The notes under the pieces: model-generated | Told to the model about the DNA's origin: nothing | What the model saw: the letters and a program-made list of their open reading frames with translations, nothing else | Databases searched by the model: none | Made by a program: the position numbers and the translations under genes | Source of the DNA: Mantis religiosa | Lineage: Eukaryota; Arthropoda; Insecta; Mantodea; Mantidae | Direction of reading: 5' to 3' | Assembly: GCA_030765055.1 (NCBI GenBank) | Contig: JAUKNK010000331.1 | Location: 310,001 to 374,000 of the forward strand | DNA length: 64,000 nucleotides | Shown here: positions 31,733-42,228 of the stretch, in pieces | Layout: every line of letters starts with the position of its first letter | Numbering within the stretch: the first letter of the stretch is position 1

Positions 31733-32345
31733 AGGAGGGAGCAGCGTTACCCTGGCGGCAGACTCGCGATGCCGATCAATAAATGATGGCCGGTGGAGAT
31801 TCGGGAAACTTCGGGGCCGATCATTGCCGAAAGCGACAGACATTTGGGCGAAGTGTTTGAAAAATAAACAGTTTTTAGGTTATCTAGCAAATTGTAATTG
31901 TGAAGAGTGTATTTGCTACGAGAATAAAGTGCAGTTTTTGTGTTTGTAACCTCGAATTTTATTTCATGAACCCACAAAGTCACAATATATAAGGGCGCTC
32001 AACTACGGCGGACATCAGCGCCTTTTAAAAAACTAGTGATGGCAAAAGCCAGATATAAAACTTTCCAAAAACTATACAAGTGTAACAAAACCTATTAAAA
32101 ATACACGTACATAAAAAACATCAATCAAAACATACCAAAAACCTCGTTCACCAAATCCCAAACCAGAAAATAATATAAAATCCTTCTCCACGGGTCTCCA
32201 CGCACGGCCTACACGTGGGTGGGCCTGTTGACCGTCTCCCTCAACCGCGAAGAGGTGCCCACATGAGGGAGACTGTTGGCTAGGGACCCCCCGGTGCGCC
32301 AAACCCGTACCTACCGAAGTAGGCCCCTGGGGGGAGACAATAGTA

Positions 32346-32600
32346 AGTTGCCACAAACAACTAATACGACTAATACTAGTGATTTACCGGCAATATATAT
32401 ATATATGAGTCAAATGGAGAATTTAATGTTGGCAATGGTGGGACGGGGATCTGCACTACGCGGGCAAGCAAGGGAACTGGTGCATGCACTGCGTCAATAT
32501 TTTGTAAAAGAGAGGGAACATGGAGGCCCCCTCTTAGACGTTAATGAAGTTGGCAAAAGAACTATGACTACTCTCTTTCTTAAGAAAATGTACAGCTGAG
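32346..32600 (+). pseudogene. Repeat remnant with transposase-like N-terminal segment
   Basis: The first ~90 bases continue the tRNA-like/MITE repeat. From about 32,409 an open stretch reads RGQARELVHALRQYFVKE and HGGPLLDVNEVGKRT. I know that pattern (an ARELV/GGPLxDVxKVxxRT motif) from the N-terminus of a widespread arthropod DDE-transposase-like protein group. Only the first ~60 residues are present. Confidence 0.4.
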
Positions 32601-33047
32601 CATTCTAAGCTTCATAAGTGTAACTTGTGTATTAAGCCTACATTAGGTACACTAAGTTAAAATGCACGTTCTGAGTTCTTAGTTTTGAAAAGCCTTTGAG
32701 CATTTAAAAACAATTCTATTATTTGGGTGTTCAGAAAAATGGTTGAGTCAACTATTAGGTTTAATGCAGAACTGTATATTAGGTTTCTCTTGCTTGCTCT
32801 TAATCCCCGCTTTCTAAGAAAAACTCCAAGACAGATGATTTATAAATTGAAAGAGTGCTGAACATTTTCATCTGTACACTGCCTTAACAGAGTATCATTC
32901 AAAACTGTTTGCATTAGTTAGAAATACCAACAATTTAAATTAGGTAGTTTCAGCGCTTTCTTCTGTCTAAACATTGTGCGCACCAAGGCAATCATATGCG
33001 GCAACGTCACAGAATCCTAAAATCTCAACGTCACAGAATCTGCCTTT
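32601..33047. other. AT-rich spacer
   Basis: There is no feature except a short tandem repeat of ~22 bp containing CAACGTCACAGAATC near 33,004-33,042. Confidence 0.45.
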
Positions 33048-33549
33048 GAGTTGCAGATGACCAAGACAATAGGCCATTTAACATGCCACTATCATTGGTG
33101 GTCCTGGGTAATGAATGCATCAACCAGCAGGACGATGTTATCGGTAATGCAGTATGATGCTCCAGACTGTGTATCACCGGTCCTTCCTTGGCACGCTTGT
33201 GTCACACCTTGACCCTGCAAGGGTATTGCAGTGTTTCCGTACACATGTGACATTCATCAATGTCTGTTCCCCCTAGTCCTTCCGCTGTCAGAATATGAAC
33301 AACACTTGTTTGCTCTTCTTTTGACGCCTCCATTTCACTGTTTGCAATACGAATGGCAAGTTGGATGATTGATGCATGCTGCTGCTAACTGTGTATAGTC
33401 ACGTGACATGCACGCATGCCCTTTAGCGATGGACTGTGAACTTCCACCCTTTGGTCAAAACAACACTTCGTTACACACGCCACGGTATTACCATTGTCAC
33501 TGGTTTGCGCATAACAGACTCCGGCTCGTTTCGTTTTGAATGCCCCTTA
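33048..33549 (-). mobile_element. Mariner fragment (5' half), second copy
   Basis: It is homologous to the outer ~0.5 kb of the mariner at 27,142-28,397, sharing ATGACCAAGAC...GGCCATTTAACATG and the right terminal repeat GACTCCGGCTCGTTTCGTTTTGAATGCCCCTTA-type sequence (ending ~33,549). The transposase core is missing. Confidence 0.65.
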
Positions 33550-33639
33550 CATCATCTGAAGTTAGACTTTTCTGTCACATTTCAGTATAGTCTCCATTTC
33601 TTTATGCATATTTTTACCATTTTTCTGCAAGTTTCAAAA

Positions 33640-33960
33640 TAATTTACAGCAGAACTTGTTCCAGCATCTGAAGACATTGACACACTACCTTTTAAAATCC
33701 ATCCATTTCATAACTTTGGCATCACAACTGTGTCTTAACAGAAGTGAAAATATTGTAGTCGGAGGGTGCCAAATTGGGATTGTAGAAAGCATATGGAAGA
33801 ATTTTCCACCCCAGTAGCTTAATCTTCAACACAGTGACACAAGCAGTATAAGGACATGTATTATCATGTTGTATAATGATCTATACCTGGAGTTTGCTGC
33901 ACAATGCATGATGGAGCTTCAGAAGTTTCTGGATACAAAAGGCAGCATTTATAGTTTGTT
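33640..33960 (-). pseudogene. Third mariner-type transposase fragment
   Basis: The minus-strand reading gives IIQHDNTCPYTACVTVLK then LLGWKILPYAFYNPNLAPSDYNIF. These are the second and third catalytic-Asp regions of a mariner transposase (HDN... and ...PSDY). It is of a different subfamily from the two other mariner pieces. Frames are broken. Confidence 0.65.
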
Positions 33961-34618
33961 TATCCTGTACATCCCAAAAATCAGTATCTAACTTTTCTAG
34001 AAGATTACAATGTATTTCTTTTCTTCTTCTTCAAGTAATATCATACCATACTCTACTCTCCTGCTTTATTTCAGGCTCATAAAGATGTAAGTAGATTTTA
34101 TTGTGAAGCAGTTATTATGTCAAAAGCCATAGTAACGTTAAATTTATTTACTTATGGTTAATATTGTCATGGCAAAACCCATAAAAGGTTTGGCGCAGAT
34201 AGATAACAGACAAATACTGTTTCACGAAGATAAAGAGCTTGCATAAGCAGCTAAACATAGCACCGGAGATAAAAGACTTGCCGACACAGATATAGTTACA
34301 TTCTAGAACATTCGTATTTTGTCTGGTGACATGTTAGAGAACATTCTATAACAGTCTGGAATTCATGAATGGGTGTATAAAAAGAAACCATGGCTAGTGA
34401 TCGAGCACTCGTGAACAGAGCTGATGTTGTAAACAGGTGTAATCAGAATGCTGTTGTGGTCATCAACCTTGGTGGATTGTGATTGGGTATCTAATGTAAT
34501 ACTCCTACTGTGAGTTTATTTCTACGCAAATAAAGCACGATTTGAATTTCTGCAAATTGGACTTTTAATTCTACAAGCCCACAAAGTCAAAATTGGTGTC
34601 AGGAATGGGATATTTGAC

Positions 34619-35908
34619 CATGGACGCGGCATTGGAAGAGATTTTAGAGAAAATGGAAGAAATTATGGCCCAGTTAACAACGAAGACGGAAACGACAAAC
34701 AACAACCTGGCAGAGGAACTGAAAGAAATGAAGACGGCTAACGACAACCTCATCGCCGAGCCGAAGGAAATAAAGACGGCGAATGACAATCTCGCTGCAA
34801 AGAGGGAAGCTGCAAACAACTTGGCCACGACAATGACCGCGAAGATGACCGAACTGACCACGGAAATGAAAGCGGCGAATGAGGCCCTCGCCGCAAAGTT
34901 TGAAGAGCTGTTGGCTGGCGTAAAGGAGGACGTCACAGAATTGGGCGAGCGCATCGAAGACCTGGCGAGCCGCGTTAACGCGCTGGAGGGAAAGACCGAC
35001 AACGACACAAAGTCCCTGAACGCCATGGTGGAGGACGTCGTTGGCAGGAGGTTAACGGATTTAAAGGTCAACGCGCCGGGACGCGATACATCTGCGCGCG
35101 TCAAACCTCCTAAATACGACGCCGCGACAACTTCCGAAGTCCTCCGCCGCCAGTTCGACACAGTGGCCAACCACAACAAGTGGTCACCAGAGGAAGAGGC
35201 CGAACAGCTCATAGCTAGTCTCCAGGGACGGGCCGCAGAAGTCCTGAACGCGGTCCAGACAGCGACGGCGCCCACGGACATCTAGGAGGCCCTGGAGAAC
35301 CGCTTCGGTAACCACCGCTTAGCCGCAGCGTACCGCAGCCAGCTGAAGTCAAGGTCGCAGCAGCCAGGGGAGACGCTGCAGGAGTTCGCCCTGGCAATCG
35401 AGCAGCTTGCCGGGTGGTTCGTATCCCGAGAGGCTGCCTACACCTTTGTCGATGTCTTTTTCGGGTTAATGTCTGAGGTTCTACTCCCATTAGTCCTGGA
35501 CCCGTAGGACCAAGAACCTGGTCCTCCTTCGACCAGGGAGCTACTGAGCTGTCCAAAAGCCCCACGAGGCGCCGGGGGGCTTTCCATAGGGCAAGACCTA
35601 GACACTAACAAGCCCCCCCAATCTGATCCTATGGACTCAAGACACGAGTCCATACACAGAGATTCATCAGCGCTTAATGCTCGGCGATTACAAAACCATC
35701 CACGAGGCGCTAACGGCAGCAGTAAGCATGGAGGCGGTCAACGTGACGGCTACCCCGACGTCGCGAGCCAGGAGTATCCACTACACCGGAGACCGAAGAG
35801 CAGTCGAGGGACGCCGGCAAAGACCTAGTGGCCTGTGTTGGGGATGTGGACAGCCGCGACACCGGGAGAGAGACTGCCCACACCAGGAAGAGCAGCCGGA
35901 AAATGAGT
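34619..35908 (+). pseudogene. gag: Gag-like ORF of element 3, interrupted
   Basis: The frame opens MDAALEEILEKMEEIMAQL, with a coiled-coil N-terminus of shorter length than elements 1 and 2. A TAG at 35,283-35,285 replaces Trp of the DIWEALENRFG region. A ~190-bp foreign segment (about 35,452-35,640, GC-rich) interrupts the FVD...RLMLGDYK region. The zinc knuckle CWGCGQPRHRERDC is intact near 35,838-35,880, and the frame ends EEQPENE as in element 1. Confidence 0.78.
35452..35645. mobile_element. Unidentified ~190-bp insertion in gag of element 3
   Basis: The sequence from TTTTTCGGGTTAATGTCTGAGG to ATGGACTCAAGACACGAGTCC has no match to gag and replaces a few codons. It includes a GGACTC...GAGTCC hairpin at its right end and a C-run (35,613-35,620). 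It resembles LINE 5' UTR scraps, but the assignment is uncertain. Confidence 0.4.
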
Positions 35909-36535
35909 AAGGGCGCCGTGGAGAGAGGCATGTCGGCGCCATCACCATCTCGAGTGACACTGTGCGCCGTCAGCCGGCGTATGGATTACAGCCTCATCGG
36001 TTGGGTGAGAGGGAAGCCATGCCGCGTGCTGGTGGACACTGGGGCAGCCGTGACCATCATCAGACCTGACGTGGCCAAGGGTTTGCCGACAAGCTAGCCG
36101 AGCCGACCGACGGCATCGGGTGACACCTTGTTTGTCGAGAAGAAAGCCCTACTGAAGTTGACCTTGGGACGGAGTGCCGTGCGTCAGTGGGTGTTCGTCA
36201 CGAAGGTGGCTGAGCAGGTGATACTTGGTTTGGATGCCCTCAGGAGCCGCGAGGCAACGGTTGTCGTCGGCAGGAAGTTCCTGCGGTTCAATGGAGAAGA
36301 GGTGATACTCCGGCAACCCGAAGAACGCCTGGGAATCTGCAGGGTCATCTTGAAGGAAGGCCAATGCACAACAGTGGAAGAGAGGGAGCGCGCCGCAGCT
36401 ATCCGAGTGGTAAAGGCAATGCCTGCGGATGGCAGGGATAGCGCAGGCCTGAGGAGGGAGCAGCTGGCGGATGCAGACTTGGTAGACCATCTCCACGACA
36501 CACATGAGAAGGTTTGTCAGAACATCCAGAAGGCG
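35905..36535 (+). pseudogene. pol: Deleted Pol of element 3
   Basis: The protease reads LVDTGAAVTIIRPDVAKGL with the active-site DTG near 36,035, then a TAG after LPTS near 36,097. A second open stretch (36,128-36,691) carries VILGLDAL, the linker, and a short integrase C-terminal remnant (VDHLHDTHEKVCQNIQKAK) that runs straight into the 3' LTR. RT, RNase H and the integrase core are absent. Confidence 0.75.
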
Positions 36536-36574
36536 AAAATTCGTGTTTTATATAGTGACATGTTACAGAACATT

Positions 36575-36820
36575 TTTTTTTTTACTTGTTCCATTTATAC
36601 CCGCCTTCAACTACAATGGTCATATGGCGGCCTTTCTCCTTTGGAACATATTGAAGGTCTTAACTCGTATTCGTTAGGTTTTAATCATTAGATCACACAC
36701 ACATTCACACTCATTCATACTCCCAGAATCTGGGGAAGATGTGGAATTATCTTGGTTGGAGAAAAATTCCCATCCCCACCACTGGGAATCGAACCCGGGA
36801 CTGCTAGCACGGCAGCTTAG
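36575..36820 (-). mobile_element. tRNA-derived SINE in 3' LTR of element 3
   Basis: It is flanked by AGAACATT (36,567-36,574) and AGTACATT (36,821-36,828), an 8-bp target duplication with one mismatch. Minus orientation is shown by the poly(T) at 36,575-36,583 and B-box GGTTCGATTCCC (reverse complement of 36,784-36,796). Removing it restores the LTR sequence seen at 34,309-34,360. Confidence 0.7.
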
Positions 36821-37128
36821 AGTACATTCTATAACAGCTTGGCATTCATGAATGGGTGTATAAAAAGAAGCCATGGCTAGTGATCGAGCAGACATAAACA
36901 GCGCAGGAGTCGAAAACAAGAGTAAACAGTTGTAAAGTGTTGTAACGAGAGCTGATGTTGTAAACAGGTGTAATCAGAACGCTGTGTTTATGGTCATCGA
37001 CCTTGGTAGATTGTGATTGTGTATGTGACGTATTACTATCACTGTGAGTGTAATTTCTATTCAAATAAAGAACAATTTGAATTTCTGTAAATTGTACTTT
37101 AATTCTACGAGCCCACAAAGTCCAATAT

Positions 37129-38339
37129 TGATATGTTTACAATAATAAGAGTTTTGTTTTGAATTTGTATCAGTTATAGGTGGCCGTGACCGAATAACGT
37201 AGGTCACAAACCTGTATAGATAAATGTTAATATCAAATCTAGATAAATGGTAAATATCATGAGTTAAATAGAAAGATAAAATTATAAAAGAAAATTGTTT
37301 TTAGGATTTTATATTTGGAAAATCTGAAAATTAAATAATTCAAAGTTAGTGTACTGGCCACATGAAAAAGTGATGTAGACTATATCATCTTGTTACCATG
37401 GTAATGAGGAAAAAAGTCAATAAACGAAGAGGACAAGAAAGTGTCTTTTGTGTCCTGATCGAAGAGTGAGCAGATGTGTCTGCTTACCATTGCATGAGCT
37501 GTGCTAATTATTCATCATCGATATATTGAAGTTTCGATATAGTGCAACCTTATTTTCAGAAAACTAATATCTGAAAAGCGAAGAAATTCTGTGTGTGTAA
37601 AGACAACAGAAATCTAAGAAAATGATTGTGTTAGGATCGTAATAATCAGAATTGTATGAGAATATGTTTGATCATCGTACCTGTTGTGAATTGTAGCGAG
37701 TTTAAATTAAAGAAAAACTTACAACCACTTATTTTATTTCCTTAACATTGAGTTTCACAATCCAAGTATCCGAGACCACAATCAAGAGAAGATCTCACAC
37801 AAACCGGAGCTACAAAGGACACCACAACGAGAATATCACTACGAGTACATCTTCATCCCTCACCATCAACACGTTTATAGTAATACGGCTACAAATAGAA
37901 CTTCGGGAACACCATCCCACCATTTTCCCATCGTCGGCCATAATTGCGGTTCAATTGCCTGTCACAGAACTTGTCAAAAAGCATTTGTCTTTGTTTTGAA
38001 ATATCAGGTGATGCTTCTTCTCTGAAGTTTGTGGTCTTTGTTCAATAAATGTGGTTTCCAGTGAGCATAAAATTCTCAATAACCTGAATTTTTAATTTCT
38101 TGCACTACATATCAAACTACTGGAAGTACATGGTGTGCACAAATAATCTGAGCGGTTTCAATTATTAGAGCATTATTATTTGTCTGAAATCTACAAACAC
38201 TGTATACTCAGATATGCAACTAATAAAGCTTTTTTTAATAGCTCAATACACACTTCACAAGTGACTTAACAAATATCAACTCCATAAATCAAGTTCAGGC
38301 CACATTCAACATAACATGTCCCTGTTAATTTCACCAAAC
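37129..38339. other. AT-rich stretch, possible solo LTR, no gene
   Basis: About 37,170-37,750 has an LTR-like feel (promoter-like 5' part, AATTAAAGAAAAAC near the end, then CTTAACA), but I find no partner copy or target duplication in the window. A short ORF at 37,748-37,999 is not convincing. Confidence 0.3.
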
Positions 38340-39250
38340 ACATTGATGATGCAGACCCATATTTCTCGTAGATCAGCAGGTAATGGTAGTGTGTAAAATA
38401 CATCCTTCACATAACCCCATACGAAAAAGTTACTATGGTGAGGTAAGGAGAGTGTGGAGCATATGACATGAGTGCATTATCTTCCTTTTCAGTATGACCT
38501 ATCTACTGAGCTTGAAGTATGGTGTACAGCAAGTTATAAAGATCATGGTGGAGCACCATCGTGTTAGTAGATGATGGTATCAGTCTGCAACTGTGACATG
38601 AGCTAGTTCTCCAAAACACCAGGTAGATGTGTCCTGTAATCAGTTTATTACTGCAGAAGAAGGTACTGTAAATTTTAGACTGTGATACCATGCAGAAAAC
38701 ATTCAGTTCAGGTGAATCATGAAGGTATGGCATGACGAAATGGGGCTTTTCAGTTCTCTAAATCCTTACATTGTGCTGTTCATTTTACCACTCAGAAAGA
38801 ATGCTGCTTCCTCATTCAAAACAATTTTATCACAAAACTTATTGTGTTCCATGCCTCCTGGAAACTGCTACAAAATTTCAAAGCATTTCAATTTGTCCTC
38901 AAGTGATAATGCTTGTAACAGGTGCAAATGGTAGGATGTACCTTGAGTTTTTTTCTTTAACACATTCCAAACATTCAAAGGCAGGATGTTCAATTTTCTA
39001 CTGACTCAATGAGTTGATTTTTGTGGGCTGCATGTGAGGCTAGCTTACAAATGGTCAACTGTTTCTTCTGGCACTCTCAGCTGGCCTATTCATGTGACCT
39101 TATGCAGGCATTCCGTGGTTATCAACTGTTGATACCATTTGTGTATAGAGTTGGTAGGGAGTGCTTCTTTCGAGTACTTTGTTTCATCGCACGATTGTTT
39201 CAAATTTACTTAATGAAACTCAGCAGTTCAAGAGTGACTCCTAGAAGGTT
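38340..39250 (-). pseudogene. Decayed Tc1/mariner-superfamily transposase (minus strand)
   Basis: Minus-strand fragments in order are LRKKLKVHPTIC (near 38,930), ALKFCSSFQEAWN, LFLSGKMNSTM-type segment (near 38,790), RDSPELNVFCMVSQSKIYSTFF (near 38,700), VTGHIYL, HDGAPP-like near 38,550, and GYVKDVFYTLPLPADL (near 38,415). These follow a common arthropod DDE transposase (helix-turn-helix N-terminus, then F-DEA-F-LSGKVN, RDSP-VNV, QQDGAPPH, GY-VKD). Many stops are present. Terminal repeats were not identified. Confidence 0.65.
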
Positions 39251-39489
39251 CATTTGAATATTTGTGTTTTCATCTCATGGATGAAATAGTCAGCCATATC
39301 CTAACACTGATGGTGCCCATGCAGACCTCTCCATAGCCACATTACAGTCTGTAGTTAACTTCAGCAGCAATTTTTTTTTCTTTAACGAGGAATTCAATGA
39401 CAGCATACTGTCACCATGTGGCATAGTTGTGCTCCTGCGACAGGCCACAGCTGGGTGCTTGCCTGGACAGCTGGACACTTGCCAAGGAT

Positions 39490-40095
39490 AGGTTGCTATG
39501 ACGAAAGCTAGGAAAGGGAAACCTGTAATATAGCAAGCATCAGATCAGCCTACCACTACAGCCTGCATCCCATTTACCAGCAACCTATCTGGCAGAAGCA
39601 ACAGAATTCTCGCCAAAGATATCAAGACCATGCACAAACCACCTCCCAAGATTAAAGATCTGTTGAGGCCAATGAAAGACAAACTGGACTTCCAAGTTCC
39701 AGGAGTGTACCGCATTTCCTGTGAATGTGGGACACCGCATATAGGACAAACCGGAAGGACCAGCGCTACCAGAATAAACGAACATGCATGGAGCATTCGC
39801 TTAATGCAGCATGAGAAGTCTGGGCTGGCAGAGCATTGTTTTGATAATGAACATAGAGCCAACTTTCGGGAGATGACAATCTTGGCAAAATGCAACAGTT
39901 ACTGGAAGCGGAGAACTAAAGAGGCTTTGGCCATTTCCTCCGAGAGGAGCAAGCTTAATCGTGATGCTGGATTTCAGTTCAGCACCTCTTGGAAACCGGC
40001 CTTAAAATGGAAATCCGTCAACCTAAGAAGCACAGATCAATACGGCTTGACAATCAAGTTAAGTAGTTACGTTTCTTTGACTAAATCAACTTTCT
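39490..40095 (+). pseudogene. Penelope-like element, C-terminal fragment with GIY-YIG endonuclease
   Basis: The open stretch includes ACIPFTSNLSGRSNRILAKD, then KPPPKIKDLLRPMKDKLD, then GVYRISCECGTPHIGQTGR and INEHAWSIRL. This is the Penelope RT thumb/linker followed by the GIY-YIG domain, with an intact GVY...HIGQTGR core (His in place of the Tyr of YIG). In the family the endonuclease nicks DNA for target-primed reverse transcription. The RT is absent (5' truncation near 39,490). The frame runs to 40,115. It is unrelated in detail to the fragment at 21,630. Confidence 0.8.
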
Positions 40096-40119
40096 ATACT
40101 CACACCATCTCCTGACTTG

Positions 40120-41116
40120 GTATTTAAGTTACGGAAAACAGTCTTTTGTTCTGTAATGCAAATTTTCATAGTGTTTTGTCTTTGTTTATATTGGTGTTAT
40201 ATTCAGTGTTTCATTTGAGTTTATAACATTTAATAAATATCCTGATGATTGGAGCGATGCACACTCCCTAAACATCGATTTCTAATCGTCTTTTCACTTG
40301 GCTGGCTTCCCAAGTACAACTTGAGCAAATAAACACATGTTCTTTTAGTGGAAACTGACACATTATGTTTACTGTATCAAGAGAAGCACTTGACTGACTG
40401 CAACTTACACAGCCGAGCAAGGTATGGTGCCAATGCATTTTCGAGCTGAAATTGCTACTAAATGGCAAGGGCATCATGCAGGAGGGAAAGCAGCGACAAG
40501 TTTATCTTAACAAACAAGGCAGGATTTTAGTGACCTCCAACCATAAGGGATAGAAACGATGATTAAAATCTTAAACAATTATTTCTGAAGGGGAAGAGAT
40601 TTCATATTACCAAAGTTTCCTTTAATTTAACTAAACATTGCAATAAAAGAATACTTTTGTATACATATTGCAAAACTTCAAAAACATCAGTTTTAGAAGC
40701 TGACAAAAATATCTTTTATAACCTTAAAAATTTTTGCCACAATTATTTTTACCTCTTTTCACAAAAATAAATCCTACTGAACTAAATGGACCTGTGTAAA
40801 TTTATATCATTACACATAGTGAAAATTACAAACTACCTTACAGATTTCAGAAATCAACATAACAGTTTTTGTTTTAGTTATCTGTATTATTTAAACATTC
40901 TGGTAACTATGCAGTAGAACCTGGTGTAAATCACAGACCAATTAGAACTTTCAAGAACTTCACTTAATATTGTGCAGCTAGAGAACTTTGTATAAGTGTA
41001 TTAATAAATATTAACATATTAGTGTGATCATTCTAAAGCATATATTCCCATTAAAATATAACACAAATATTTTGAAAAAAAAAATAAAGGAGTAGATATT
41101 TGAATCTAAATCTTAC
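40120..41116. other. AT-rich intron region, no feature seen
   Basis: It lies between the Penelope fragment and the donor of zinc-finger exon 1. I see no coding or repeat signal beyond simple AT richness. Confidence 0.45.
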
Positions 41117-41518
41117 CTTAATTTCATCACAATCTGCTGAAATTTGTATTTCCTGCACCAAACATTCTTCTTGAATTTCTAACTTGTTATACATTCCCTG
41201 ATCACTGCCACATTTCTTGAACTTCATTACAGAATCTTCTTGAAGAAATTCTCCCTCATTCTCTGAAGGTAACTTCAAAAAGATAGTCTGTTCTTTAATT
41301 TCAGTTTCATTATTTGTTTCACAGATGTTGCTACTTGTAATAATCTCTGACTTAATCTTGGTTTCCTCCTCCTTTAAACCTAAGTCTAAAAAAGGAGTGG
41401 ATGACTGAACTTCAGTTTTGATTGTTATGTCACCATCATTGCCCACAAGCACAGTGTGAGTATCTGCTAAGTCACTTGAGAAACAATCCTCTTCTTTGAT
41501 TTGTATTTTGGTCTCCAT
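41117..41518 (-). CDS. Zinc-finger gene exon 1 (acidic IKEE-type leader)
   Basis: The ATG at 41,516-41,518 opens 134 codons (METKIQIKEEDCFSSDLAD...) ending at a consensus donor AAG|GTAAGATT (GT at 41,115-41,116). The sequence is acidic with repeated IKEE, IKTEV and LKEEE-type motifs (SUMO-type [VI]KxE sites), as in leaders of many arthropod C2H2 zinc-finger genes. There is no ZAD or BTB domain. An AG at 41,571-41,572 after a T-rich tract may be the acceptor of this exon, which would put part of the 5' UTR here (to 41,570). Phase 0 at the donor fits exon 2. The matching exon of the second gene copy would be beyond 64,000. Confidence 0.7.
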
Positions 41519-42228
41519 TTCACAATTGTTGTTTCATCTAACAGTGCATGTCTTAACTGCATTCACCAACCTATATAAACATAAATCTAAGTCTTAATAA
41601 ATACATGTAATATATAAAAAATGAAAACAAAAAAGTTCTTACATTTAACATGTTTGTTTAAAAAGAAATTATGAACTAATCTGACGTGAAGCAATCATAC
41701 TTGGCTAATGATGCATTCACTTGTCAATTATGTTATCATTACATAAACAGATACATAACTATTCCTCTACATTAACGTGACCAAATCTCTTTTGGAAAAA
41801 ATCAGTTTACAAACAAATGGGCTCTAGGAAGGTCCTTTTCAAATATACCAAGGTTTTAGTTTTTAATTTAAAGTGTTTATAATTGCATTAGTACCTACAT
41901 GTTGTTAACCTGATAAACAATTTACTGTGAGTAAAATTGATAAAAGCAAAGACTATCTACACTGATTTATTTCTACAATATTGTCACCCTGGTGGTAGGC
42001 TCGCAAAGCCGATGAAAAATGATGGCCGATCGTTACCGGTAGCGACGGACAGTTGAAGGTAGATTTGGAAAAATAAACATTTTAGGTTAGCTAGCAAATT
42101 GTGATGTGACGAATGTATTTGCTAGGGAAATAAAGTGCAGTTTTTGTATTTGAAACCTCGACTTTTGATTTTCACGAACCCACAAAGTCACAACTGGTGT
42201 CAGAAAGCGGGACAACAACATCACCGTT

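Larger units (their letters stand above)
29156..31984 (+). mobile_element. Gypsy-type LTR element 2, internally deleted
   Basis: The 5' LTR is 29,156-29,393 (or from 29,148, as TGTTACCC is doubled at the start). The 3' LTR is 31,745-31,984, its first base mutated from T to C. ATATATA flanks both sides, so the target duplication is ATAT-like. The primer-binding site TGGTGTCAGGAGTGGGAT is at 29,396-29,413. The LTRs are ~240 bp and clearly diverged from element 1, yet the body has the same two internal deletion junctions, including GGAAGGCCAG at 31,140-31,149 leading straight into the RNase H tail. Confidence 0.9.
29131..32336 (-). mobile_element. LINE-derived ORF-less element with gypsy-type element 2 inserted in its tail
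   Basis: ACAATAGTAA occurs at 29,121-29,130 and 32,337-32,346, giving a 10-bp target duplication around the whole block. Removing the gypsy element leaves ~0.37 kb: a 5' part with a CCTAC-TTCG-GTAGG hairpin and GTGTAGGCCGTGCGTGGAGA, an AT-rich middle, then a 3' hairpin (AGGCGCT...GAGCGCC) and AT-rich tail. The 5' box and the 3' hairpin with its upstream TATCTGGCTTTTGCCA match the ORF1-only LINE at 22,264-24,355. It is therefore an ends-only derivative that could be mobilised by a LINE of that family. Confidence 0.72.
34165..37124 (+). mobile_element. Gypsy-type LTR element 3 (divergent subfamily), deleted
   Basis: The 5' LTR is 34,165-34,590 (TGTCATGG...). The 3' LTR survives only from about 36,539 to 37,124, so its first ~145 bases and the polypurine tract are lost. 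ATAT flanks both ends (34,161-34,164 and 37,125-37,128). The PBS TGGTGTCAGGAATGGGAT is at 34,594-34,611. The body again has gag, protease and the integrase C-terminus but no RT. Its deletion junctions differ from elements 1 and 2: protease RVILKE joins directly to GQCTTVEERERAAA, and DADL joins VDHLHD. It carries an insertion in gag and a SINE in the 3' LTR. Confidence 0.85.

Noticed and set aside
36354..36362. GGAAGGCCA in element 3 as the same deletion junction as elements 1 and 2
   Set aside because: Comparison shows it is formed by chance where AAGGAA joins GGCCAATGC. The flanking protein segments differ from the shared junction.
37170..37750. Solo LTR
   Set aside because: No partner LTR, target duplication or primer-binding site could be identified.
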